Source of the DNA: Streptomyces sp. L2
Lineage (GTDB): Bacteria; Actinomycetota; Actinomycetes; Streptomycetales; Streptomycetaceae
Direction of reading: 5' to 3'
Assembly (NCBI RefSeq): GCF_004124325.1
Contig: NZ_QBDT01000001.1
Location: 4,898,001-4,962,000, forward strand
DNA length: 64,000 bases
Both the position numbers and the translations under genes were made by a program. Shown piece by piece: positions 35,147 through 44,100 of the stretch; position 1 is the first letter of the stretch, and every line of letters starts with the position of its first letter. The notes beneath the pieces are model-generated. The model saw nothing but the letters and a program-made list of their open reading frames with translations. It did no database searches and was not told the origin of the DNA.

Positions 35147-35998
35147 TCAGACGCTCTGCGCGATGCGGTTGATCAGGTCTCGGGACTCTGCGGGTTTGAG
35201 TGCGTTCTCCTCCATGCGATCCAGGACGAGTCGGTACTTCTCCAACTGCGCCTCGGCGTCCAGGAACTCGCAGCCGTGGTGAGCGTCCAACTGGACGGTG
35301 TCGAGCTGCGGAACTGGTCCTACGAGGTAGTCGATGGACTGCCCGGTGCCGGGGAACGAACCCTTTCCGAAGGGGATGACCCTCATCGTCACATGGCTCA
35401 ACTCGCTCATGTCCAGGAGGTGGTGGAGTTGCGCCCTAACCGTGGCTGGACCGCCGTAACCCATATGCAGGGCACACTCGTGGATGACCGCCGAGTAAGG
35501 GGGCGGATCATCGCGATGGAGGACTTCCTGCCGCTTGATCCGGTGGCTGATCCGGTGCTCGATCTCGTACGGCCGCAGTGCGGGTACCGACTCCCTGAAC
35601 AGAGCTCGGGCGTGATCGGTGGTCTGGAGCAGGGCGGGGATGTGAACGACAAGGGCGACCCGCAGCGCTGAGGCGTTGTACTCCAACTCGGCGAGGTCGA
35701 TGAGCCCCACGGGGAGATAGTCACGGTAGGTGTCCCACCAGCCGTGTGTCTGGCTCCCGGCCATCGCGGCAAGAGCGTCCACGAGGTCGGCGTCAGCGCA
35801 ATCGTAGGCAAGTGCGAGCGAGCGGACGCGTTCGGCGCTGACGGGGCTTCGTCCCGTCTCGATCATGCTCACACGCCCTTGGTTGACGCCGAGCCGTGCG
35901 GCTGCCGCGGTCGCCGTAAGACCCGCGCGCTCGCGCAGCTTCCGCAGTTCAGCCCCCAGGCGCCGTTGACGCAGGCTAGGCGTGCCGACGGGTGGCAA
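35147..35998 (-). CDS. XRE-family regulator with DUF5753 domain
   Basis: 283 residues from a TTG at 35998 with AGGAG 7 bases upstream. HTH at residues 12-65 (LRKLRERAGLTATAAAARLG, VNQGRVSMIETGRSPVS), then the DUF5753 sensor-like domain (HIPALLQTTDHARALF, HECALHMGYGG, PFGKGSFPGTG). Forms the usual pair with the adjacent DUF397 gene and diverges from an HATPase gene, which completes the common three-gene module. Confidence 0.93.
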   Translation of the reverse strand: MPPVGTPSLRQRRLGAELRKLRERAGLTATAAAARLGVNQGRVSMIETGRSPVSAERVRSLALAYDCADADLVDALAAMAGSQTHGWWDTYRDYLPVGLIDLAELEYNASALRVALVVHIPALLQTTDHARALFRESVPALRPYEIEHRISHRIKRQEVLHRDDPPPYSAVIHECALHMGYGGPATVRAQLHHLLDMSELSHVTMRVIPFGKGSFPGTGQSIDYLVGPVPQLDTVQLDAHHGCEFLDAEAQLEKYRLVLDRMEENALKPAESRDLINRIAQSV

Positions 35999-36222
35999 CC
36001 CGACTCCTCTCCGACCGCGAGCAGACGCCCGGGTACCTCACACGAGCTAATCCGATGATGAATTTCCCTGTATCTACTGAGAAGTATCTCTGTATCGCGC
36101 TAGCGTACAGGTCATCGCTCAACTTCCCCCGCTCATCAGCCGGAAGAGCATCTCCACAGGCAAAGCCACCGCACGTCGGACCAGTTGAGCGAAGCGCATC
36201 CCTTCTCTCCCCGGAGGTTTCC

Positions 36223-36690
36223 ATGGGCACCGTATCCCTGCCCGACACCTGGGTGTACGCCCTCCGTCTGCCTCACGACCCGCGCGCGGCACGTGTCGCA
36301 CGTATGACCGTACGGGCGGCGCTGAGCAGTCATGGGAGGGAGGAAATCCTCGACACTGTCGAGCTGTTGACGTCGGAGCTGGTGACGAACGCGTACCGGC
36401 ACACCAACGGCCCCGCCTCCCTCCGCCTGACCGCGCTCACCGACGGCCGGTTGCGGGTCGGCGTCTGGGACAGCCATCCCCGCGTCCCCGCCCCCTTCGG
36501 TGAGCCGCCCTGGGACCACGTATCCACCACCCCCTCGGACTCCGAACGAGGTCGCGGACTGCACCTCGTCCAGCAGTGCGCCGACACCTGGGGAGGCTGG
36601 CCGCTCAGCGAGGGCCGGCTGGAACGCGGCGCGGGCAAATTGCTCTGGTTCGAGGTGGGCCGGACCAGGGACACTCGTACCCCCACCTGA
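36223..36690 (+). CDS. ATP-binding (HATPase/anti-sigma-like) regulatory protein
   Basis: 155 residues from the ATG at 36223, GGAGG 5 bases upstream; the frame is open further upstream without support. N-box ELLTSELVTNAYRHTN, G1-like GVWDSHPRV and G2 SERGRGLHLVQ belong to the RsbW/GHKL class. Divergent from XRE/DUF397, with a 224-base AT-richer region between them. Expected to bind ATP and possibly a sigma factor or regulator. Confidence 0.88.
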   Translation: MGTVSLPDTWVYALRLPHDPRAARVARMTVRAALSSHGREEILDTVELLTSELVTNAYRHTNGPASLRLTALTDGRLRVGVWDSHPRVPAPFGEPPWDHVSTTPSDSERGRGLHLVQQCADTWGGWPLSEGRLERGAGKLLWFEVGRTRDTRTPT

Positions 36691-36714
36691 AAGCACAGCT
36701 CAGCAGGAGGCTCG

Positions 36715-37062
36715 ATGTCGATTCGCCGGGTCATGCCCGACATCCGCTCGGAGGCCATGGAGGAGAGCCGGGACTTCTACGGCCTCCTGGGCTTCGAGGA
36801 GGTCATGAACCTCGGCTGGGTCATGACGCTCGCCTCTCCAGCCAACCCCACCGCCCAGGTGACCTTCATGAGCCAGGACGAGACGGCGCCCGTCGTACCC
36901 GACATGAGCGTCGAGGTGGACGACGTGGACGCGGTCTACGCGGCGGTGCGCGAGAGCGGCGCCGAGATCGTGCACCCCTTGAGGGACGAGGAGTGGGGCG
37001 TACGGCGGTTCTTCGTCCGGGACCCGAACGGGCGCGTGGTCAACGTGCTGAGCCACCGCTGA
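36715..37062 (+). CDS. VOC-family (glyoxalase/dioxygenase fold) protein
   Basis: 115 residues, one VOC module: FYGLLGFEEVMNLGWVMTLA, SVEVDDVDAVYAAVRESGA, FFVRDPNGRVVNVLSH. Metal ligands of true glyoxalase are not obvious; could be a binding or resistance protein. Starts 24 bases after the HATPase gene, with AGGAGG before the ATG, so probably cotranscribed. Confidence 0.85.
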   Translation: MSIRRVMPDIRSEAMEESRDFYGLLGFEEVMNLGWVMTLASPANPTAQVTFMSQDETAPVVPDMSVEVDDVDAVYAAVRESGAEIVHPLRDEEWGVRRFFVRDPNGRVVNVLSHR

Positions 37063-37080
37063 CTGAAGCCGAACGAGGGG

Positions 37081-38268
37081 TCAGTCGCTCGCCGGCCGCC
37101 CGTCCGCCTCCGCCACCGGATCCAGCGCCAGCCGGTACCCCCGTTTGACCACCGTCTGGATCAACTTCGGGGCCCCCAAGGCCGTACGCAGCCGGGCCAT
37201 CGCCGTCTCCACGGCGTGCTCGTCCCGGCCCGCGCCCGGCAGCGCGCGCAACAGCTCGGGGCGGCCGACCACCCACCCGGGGCGCCGCGCGAGAGCCCGC
37301 AGCAACGCCATGCCGGCCGGCGGCACGGGCTTCAGGTCACCGTCCACCAGCACCGCGTGTCCGCGGATCTCCACCCGATGTCCGGACAGGGACAACGCCG
37401 GTGACCGGCCCGGCAGTTCGGTGCACAGCAACTGCACCAGCGGGCCGAGCCGGAACCGTTCCGGCTGAACGGTCTCCACCCCGCGCTCCCGCAACGGCAG
37501 CGCGGTGACCGAGCCGACGCACGCGGGCAGCACGTCGGGGCCGAGGGCGGCGAGCAGGTCGTCGAGCAGTCCCCGTTCCTCGGCACGCGACAAGAGGGAC
37601 GCCGCCGCGGGCGCGCTGGTGAAGGTGATGGCGTCCAGGCCGCGTGACACCGCAGCGTCGAGGAGGCGGTCCAGGGGGCCGATGTCCTCCGGCGGCATCC
37701 ACCGGTACACCGGCACCGGCACGACCTCCGCGCCCCCGTCCCGCAGAGTCTCCAGGAAGCCCGGCATCAGCTCCCCGTGCAGCTGTACGGCGATCCGGCG
37801 GCCGTCGACACCCTCCGCCAGCAGCCGGTCCAGCACCTCCGCGAGCGACTCGCTCTCCGGCGACCACTCTTCCGTCAGCCCCGCGGCCCGTACGGCACCT
37901 TTCACCTTCGGCCCACGGGCCAGCAGCTCGACCCCCCGCATCCGCCCGAGGAGTGCCTCGCCCAGGCCCCATCCCTCCGCGGCCTCCACCCACCCCCGGA
38001 ACCCGATGGCGGTCGTGGCGACCACGACGTCCGGGGCGTGATCGATGATCTCCTTGGTGGCGGCGAGGAGTTCGGCGTCGTCGGCGAGCGGCACGATGCG
38101 CAGGGCGGGCGCGTACACGACCGAGGCACCGCGCCGCTGGAGCAGCGCCCCCAGCTCCTCGGCCCGGCGCGCGGCGGTCACCCCGACGGTGAATCCCGCG
38201 AGGGGCCCGTGCGGCTGCCCCCCGGACTTGGGCCGTCGCTGTCCTGCGTGTTGCTGTTCGTCGTCCAT
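37081..38268 (-). CDS. nnaR: HemD-domain transcriptional regulator NnaR
   Basis: 395 residues. Residues 20-275 form a uroporphyrinogen-III synthase-like domain (TVGVTAARRAEELGALL, TSAPAAASLL, CVGSVTALPL). Residues 290-385 form an OmpR-type winged helix (LSLSGHRVEIRGHAVLVDG, MARLRTALGAPKLIQTVVKRGYRL). This fusion next to narK matches NnaR of S. coelicolor, which helps GlnR activate nitrate/nitrite assimilation genes. The domain is likely a sensor, not the heme enzyme, because no other hem gene is nearby. Confidence 0.88.
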   Translation of the reverse strand: MDDEQQHAGQRRPKSGGQPHGPLAGFTVGVTAARRAEELGALLQRRGASVVYAPALRIVPLADDAELLAATKEIIDHAPDVVVATTAIGFRGWVEAAEGWGLGEALLGRMRGVELLARGPKVKGAVRAAGLTEEWSPESESLAEVLDRLLAEGVDGRRIAVQLHGELMPGFLETLRDGGAEVVPVPVYRWMPPEDIGPLDRLLDAAVSRGLDAITFTSAPAAASLLSRAEERGLLDDLLAALGPDVLPACVGSVTALPLRERGVETVQPERFRLGPLVQLLCTELPGRSPALSLSGHRVEIRGHAVLVDGDLKPVPPAGMALLRALARRPGWVVGRPELLRALPGAGRDEHAVETAMARLRTALGAPKLIQTVVKRGYRLALDPVAEADGRPASD

Positions 38269-38356
38269 GGTTCTCCTAGCTCACCACCCGCATGCCGAAC
38301 GAGCCTGTCAACGCCGCGTGACAGGCTCGGTTCGGCTTGATGTCGCCGGTGTTACG

Positions 38357-39766
38357 TCACACCTTGGCATAGCTGAGCTGCGGGTTTTCCTCTGCAGCGA
38401 GATTGTCCGGGGCCGGCGCCACCGGTCGGCGAACGTATACGGCCCAGGTGACCGCGAAGCAGGCGCCGTAGAAGACGAGGAACGCGACGAAGGCGCCGGT
38501 GCCGGAGCCGTACGACAGGAAGGACTGCCGGAAGGCCAGGTTGATCCCGACTCCGCCGAGCGCGCCGACAGCGCCGATGAGGCCCATGGCGGCGCCGGCC
38601 AGCCGCCGCCCGTCGGCAGCCGCTTCCTCTCCGCGCAGGCCCTTCGACAGGGCCTTGGCGTGGAAGATCCCGGGGATCATCTTGTACGTCGATCCGTTCC
38701 CGACCCCGCTCAGCACGAACAGGACGACGAAGACGGACACGAAGAGCGGCAGCGACCTGCGCATGCTGACCACCAGGAGGAACGCGGTGGCGGCAGCCAT
38801 GCCGACATAGTTCCAGAGGGTGATGAGGGCGCCGCCGTACCGGTCGGCGAGGTGGCCGCCGAGGGGGCGGACGAGGGAGCCGAGCAGCGGGCCGAGGAAG
38901 GCGAGGTAGGCGGCCTGGAGGGGCGTACGGCCGAACTGGTTCGTCAGGACCTGGCCGAACGCGAAGCTGTAGCCGATGAACGAGCCGAACGTGCCGACGT
39001 AGAGGAAGGACATGATCCAGGTGTGTCCGTCCCTGGCGGCGTCCTTCGCGGCGCCGGTGTCGTTCTGGAGGGACGCCAGGTTGTCCATGTAGAGGGCGGC
39101 GAGGACGGCGGCCAGGACGATCAGGGGGATGTAGATCCCGAGGAGTACGCGCGGGCCGCCGCCGTAACCGATGATCGCGAGCGCGACGAGCTGGATGACG
39201 GGGACGCCGGCGTTCCCGCCGCCGGCGTTGAGCCCGAGCGCCCACCCCTTCTTCCGCAGCGGGAAGAACGCGTTGATGTTGGTCATGCTGGAGGCGAAGT
39301 TGCCGCCGCCGATGCCGGCGAGGAGCCCGACGAGGAGGAAGGTCGAGAAGGACGTCCCCGGCTCCATGACGACGAACGCCGCCACGGTCGGCACGAGCAG
39401 CAGACTGGCCGAGACGATCGTCCAGTTCCGCCCGCCGAACAGGGCAACCGCGAAGGTGTACGGCACCCGGACCACGGCACCGACCAGTGTGACCACCGAG
39501 GTGAGCAGGAACTTGTCCGCCGGGGTGAGCCCGTACTCGGGGCCCATGAACAGCACCAGCACCGACCACAGGGCCCACACCGAGAACCCGATGTGCTCGG
39601 AGAACACCGACAACCACAGATTCCGCCGAGCCGTCCGCTCCCCGGTCTCCCTCCAGAAGACCTCGTCCTCCGGGTCCCAGCGCTCGATCCAGCGCCAGCC
39701 GGTACGAGGGGGCGGGGGTGCGGACGGATTTGGGGTTGGCGCGGGGATTGGGGTAGGGCCGGTCAT
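38357..39766 (-). CDS. narK: Nitrate/nitrite MFS transporter NarK
   Basis: 469 residues from the ATG at 39766 (GGAGG 5 bases upstream). Twelve helices. The nitrate signatures are GGGNFASSMTNINAFFP in helix 5 and GNGSTYKMIPGIF in helix 11, in the nitrate/nitrite porter family. The N-terminal 40 residues are Pro-rich and cytosolic. Shares orientation with nnaR downstream (88-base gap), consistent with joint control. I did not find a convincing GlnR site upstream. Confidence 0.93.
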   Translation of the reverse strand: MTGPTPIPAPTPNPSAPPPPRTGWRWIERWDPEDEVFWRETGERTARRNLWLSVFSEHIGFSVWALWSVLVLFMGPEYGLTPADKFLLTSVVTLVGAVVRVPYTFAVALFGGRNWTIVSASLLLVPTVAAFVVMEPGTSFSTFLLVGLLAGIGGGNFASSMTNINAFFPLRKKGWALGLNAGGGNAGVPVIQLVALAIIGYGGGPRVLLGIYIPLIVLAAVLAALYMDNLASLQNDTGAAKDAARDGHTWIMSFLYVGTFGSFIGYSFAFGQVLTNQFGRTPLQAAYLAFLGPLLGSLVRPLGGHLADRYGGALITLWNYVGMAAATAFLLVVSMRRSLPLFVSVFVVLFVLSGVGNGSTYKMIPGIFHAKALSKGLRGEEAAADGRRLAGAAMGLIGAVGALGGVGINLAFRQSFLSYGSGTGAFVAFLVFYGACFAVTWAVYVRRPVAPAPDNLAAEENPQLSYAKV

Positions 39767-40200
39767 GACGCCTCCACGGTGCTCCGAATGCCGGTGCCGG
39801 TGCTGGTCCCGGGTCCGACAGCGAGTGACTGAGCTTGTGAAGGTAGGAACACCGGGTTTCGGCACGGGGAGGCGTCGAGTCACCGGGAGGGAACTTCGGT
39901 CTCACTCGGGGGGTTGGGTGGGGGTGAGGGGTGCTGGGGCCAAGGCAAGGGTGAGGGCCATTACTCCGTACCGCCGCACCCCCGGGCATCCTCCATGTCC
40001 TCAGCCCCCTGGGTGTGGAACCTGGAGCGATGCCGGAAGGGGGGAGGGGTGCGGCGGCGTTGACGGGAAAGACGGCCTTCGATTGGTGACCGTGGTTCGA
40101 GGAGTGAGTCGGGGCCTGCGCGGGGGATTGGTTCACGGAAGCTCAGGGATCAAGGGCCTCGCGGTTGGCCCCGACACATGCACGTTTAAATTTCGCCGCA
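39767..40200. other. 434-base gene-free region between narK and the SUKH-3 gene
   Basis: No supported gene on either strand. Holds the narK promoter near 39,800. It contains G-rich runs (GGGGGTTGGGTGGGGGTGAGGGG about 39,907-39,930) but no perfect hairpin that I could see behind the immunity gene. Confidence 0.4.
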
Positions 40201-41163
40201 TTAGGCCCGTCGGATCGGCCTGGTTAGTTTGGCCATGGCTTCGTCGGGTGTGGGGGCGAAAAGGGTGGCCGAATCCATTCCGCTATAGACTGCCCCATCC
40301 TCCGTCATGGCCAGGTAATTGTTCCTGCGGTCGACCATGCCGAGGGGGTAGAGATCTGCTCCTGCCTGCTCACCGAGATCATCGATAATCTCGGCGTCCC
40401 ACATCGCCATGAGCGGATCCAGCCGGAACTCGATCCAGGGCATTGTGCCCGCCGGAGCGCGGAAGGGGATCCCGAGGTAGCCGAACTCCGCCAGGAACGT
40501 ACGGGCGGCGCTGTGCATCTCGTACTCGCCGGTTTGGCGGAGAACGGTCTCCCACGTCCCGGTGGGCACCGACCTACCGGGGTACCAGCCGGCCGCCCGC
40601 AACACGCGGTCTGTCTCCATGGGCCAGCGGTGTCCGGAGCCTACTTCACCCCCGGTGGCACCGAGTCGGCTCCAGAAGGCGTGCGTATTCACAACTTCGG
40701 GGCAGGTGAGCGAGGCAGTTCCCTGAGACGACACAAGTCGGTCGAGCGCCTGATCGGTTTCATCGGCCAGTAGTTCGACACTCTCGTGGACCAGGAACAG
40801 TGCGCCGCTCTCGGCGATGCCCAGAAAGCTGCGTTCCTCATCGGCCGTACCCACCGGATACAGCGGTGCCCCGGCGCACCGGCTCATCACCGCGAACGTC
40901 TCTTGCATCCACTCCGCCGGGAGGGGATCGAACCTGATGGCTGCCCGGGTTGTGACCTGATCGGCGGGCCAGCCGTAGGTCACCAGACCGCCGAACTCGG
41001 CGAGGAAGCGCAGAGCAGCTGGGTGCGGCACGAACCCGCCGCGCTCTCGCAGGACGTACTCCCAGGTCTCCGTCGGTACCGAACGACCGGGCCGCCACCC
41101 GGCCGCGCGCAGCACCTCACCGGTCCGCGAGGACCAACGTTGCCGTTCATCAGTACTCATCAC
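40201..41163 (-). CDS. Tandem SUKH-3 immunity protein
   Basis: 320 residues with two homologous halves joined by a 40-residue linker. Half 1: TGEVLRAAGWRPGRSVPTET ... AALRFLAEFGG ... APLYPVGTADEERSFLGIAESG. Half 2: TDRVLRAAGWYPGRSVPTGT ... AARTFLAEFGYLG ... ADLYPLGMVDRRNNYLAMTEDG. SUKH-3 proteins neutralise toxins of polymorphic systems. The start (GTG 41163, or ATG 41160) overlaps the toxin stop, so toxin and immunity are translationally coupled. Two-domain SUKH-3 fusions are less usual than single ones. Confidence 0.9.
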   Translation of the reverse strand: MMSTDERQRWSSRTGEVLRAAGWRPGRSVPTETWEYVLRERGGFVPHPAALRFLAEFGGLVTYGWPADQVTTRAAIRFDPLPAEWMQETFAVMSRCAGAPLYPVGTADEERSFLGIAESGALFLVHESVELLADETDQALDRLVSSQGTASLTCPEVVNTHAFWSRLGATGGEVGSGHRWPMETDRVLRAAGWYPGRSVPTGTWETVLRQTGEYEMHSAARTFLAEFGYLGIPFRAPAGTMPWIEFRLDPLMAMWDAEIIDDLGEQAGADLYPLGMVDRRNNYLAMTEDGAVYSGMDSATLFAPTPDEAMAKLTRPIRRA

Positions 41164-44100
41164 ACCACCGCCCGAACACCCAGTTGATCAAGGACGTGCT
41201 GACAGGATGCACATGGTGGTTTGGGCGTGCCGTGCATGGGGTTACCGGGCGCGCGAACATTGACCGCTGCCATCACTCCACCCCTTGGATCCGCTCCCGC
41301 CCTCATGGCATCCGACAGTGCTTCGGCCTCACCGCACTTCGAGTGGGCTCCTCCGACGCTTTCCTTGATGGCTTCTGGGACACGATCATATGCAGCCTGC
41401 ACGTCCGGGTGCAGATTGTGACCCGCGCCCCCTTTGATGCTCGCACCGTCGAACGTGCCATGTCCCGGCACCGACAGGCCTGCTGTGCTGGTGGGCCTGG
41501 TCTTCTTGCTGGCTCCTGGACGCTGCTGCTCCACGTCTGCCCGTTGCCGAGCGGCGTCCCGAGCCGCGTCCTCGCACGAGGGTGCCAGTCCGAACGGATC
41601 GACAGCCGTGAAGGGGTTGGGCACATAAGAGCGCGGGTTCGGTCCAGGGGCCAGCCCAAGCGGGTCCAAGGAGACATATTGCCCGGTTTCCGGGTCGTAG
41701 TGGCGGTGGTAGTTGTAACTGAGGGCGGATTCCCGGTCGCGGTATTGCCCCGGGAGGCCCCACGGGCACTGTGGCCCATTCGGTATGTGGTCCGTGACTG
41801 GCGCACCCCAGACCGTGGTCCGGGCCTGCCAGGCGAGTCCACCTGTCTCGTCGACAAGTTCGCTGGGCGAACCCACCAGGTCGGTGACGATGGAGTAGAA
41901 CCTGTCGTCCACCCACTCCTGGGGGGAGTCGGGCGACGGGGTCCGTTCCACCTGCGTGACGGGGCTGAAGCGGTCCTGCTCCCAGTCCCACACCGTGCAG
42001 GTGGGTACCTCCCCGTCCACCGTCGTGACCTGCTCGGCCAGCACGAAGCCGTCCCAGACAAAGGTCACCTCCTCGACTACGGTCACCCCGTCCGCGGCGA
42101 GGCGCCGTTTGGCGATGCGACGGCCGAACGGGTCATACTCGTACACCCATTGGGTGCCGTCCGGCGTGGTCACTCCGACCAGGCGGTCCTGGCTGTCCCA
42201 GCGGTAACGCCACGTGTCGGGTTTGCGGGACAAACGCTTCTTCCGCCGGACGACCGCGCGGCCCTGGGCGTCGTATTCGTAGGAAACATCGCCCATTCTG
42301 CGCAAAGGCGTGTCATCGGGCGCGGGGTGAGCAGGCGTCGCACTCCGCCACTCACCTTCGGTGATGTCGCCGGCCGCGTCATACGCGTAGCGCTCCGACC
42401 ATGTCGCCGCCTCTACGCCGGTGACACGCCCCGAGTCATCACAGCGGACGAGGCGGTCGCCGCTGAGGCGGTCACCGATGGACGCGAGGGTCCCGTCGGG
42501 TCGATAGCGGTAGGCGCGCTGCTGAATGAGCCGCGCTCCGTCCATCGCGTCGATTCCAGTGCTCGGCCCGCTTGAAGTCAGTGTCTGGGAGCTCAGCCTG
42601 CCGGCGGTGTCCCACACCTGATGCAGAGCGACACCGCCGACGTGGCGCTCGGTTTCCCGTCCTGCATCGTCATATGCGAATGTGACAGTCCGCCCGGCTG
42701 TTCGCAGCAGCACAGGACGGTCGCATCCGTCGTACTCCCACATGCTTTCGGCATGTGAGGGGGTGAGCCGCCGGATGCGGCGACCGAGCACGTCGTACTC
42801 CGATCGGACAACGGCGCCATTGCAGTTCTCCGCGAGCACTCGGCCTCGGGCGTCCCGTTCGTAGACGAGCTCTGTCCCGGCATTGACCACCCGGCGCACT
42901 TGGCCAATGGCGTCGTACTCGTAATGTGTGACGCCTTCAAGTGTGCCTAGCTGCGTGATCTTGCCGAGGTGGTTACGGACGTAATCGATCGACTCGCCTG
43001 CACCATTGGTCTGCCCCACGAGCCGACCGGCGGCGTCGAAGCGATAGCTCTGCCCACGACCGTTGAAGTCCTGCTCTCGGATCAGCCGCCCTGCGGCGTC
43101 GTAGAAGTAGTTCCACGTGTCGCCTCGCTGGTTGATGACCGAGGCAACCCGCAACTGGCTGTCGTAGACGAACTCCAGGCGTGAGCCGTCGGGATCCGTG
43201 CGAGAAACGGGAGTGTCGAAGCCGCTGTACTCGAAGCGGGTTGTCCGCCCTTCTACGTCCGTATGTTCAACGAGGTTCCCCTCGCCGTCGTATACGCGTC
43301 GTTCCGCGCTTCCGCCAAGGAGTATCCGCCGAACGGGTCGGCCCTCCGGTGTCCAGCTCAGGCGGGTGACGGCACCGTCTGGTCCGATCCGTTCGGTGAT
43401 CCTGCCGAATGCGTCGCGTGCGTATCGGGTGGTGTTGCCTTCGGCGTCGGAGAACGCAGTGGTCAGTCCCGCCGCGTCGGCTTCCAGAACGGCGGTACGG
43501 CCGGCGGCGTCGATCACTGCGGCAAGCGCGCCGTTGTTCTCGTACTGGTAGGCGACTTGGGCGCCTGTGGGATCCGTTTCGGCGATCAGGTTTCCGCGGG
43601 CGTCGTATTCCATGCGCCAGACATGGCCGTCGGCCTGGGTGACGGACGTCGGTTGGCCGAAAGCGTTGTTCCGGGCGCATTCTTCTGTGCCGTCTGGCCG
43701 GACGACGGCTGTCGGCGCGCCCAGCTCGTCATACAGGTACCGGGTCGTGCGTCCCAGCCGGTCTGTCCGAGACACAAGCCGGTCGACACGATCCCATTCG
43801 GAGTGCTCGGTGTGGCCGAGTGGATCGGTCACGCTCACGAGTTGGTACAGCTCGTTGTGGCGGTACGTCGTCGTGTGGCCGAGCGCGTCCGTGTACCGCG
43901 TCTCCCGGTTCTCGGTGTCGTACTCGATCGTGCACGAGAGTGTGCCGTCGGCACCCTCGCCGCGCACGCAGCGGTCCAGAGCGTCGTAGGTGAAGCGGTA
44001 CCAGTAGCCGTTGCGGTCGGTCCAGGACGTGATGCGACCACGGTCGTCGTAGGTCAGTTTCAGCGGCAGACCACTGGAGTTATAGATCTCGGTCAGGTCG

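Noticed and set aside
39767..39900. GlnR box upstream of narK
   Set aside because: GTGAC-containing sequence near 39,821 lacks a second half-site at proper spacing.
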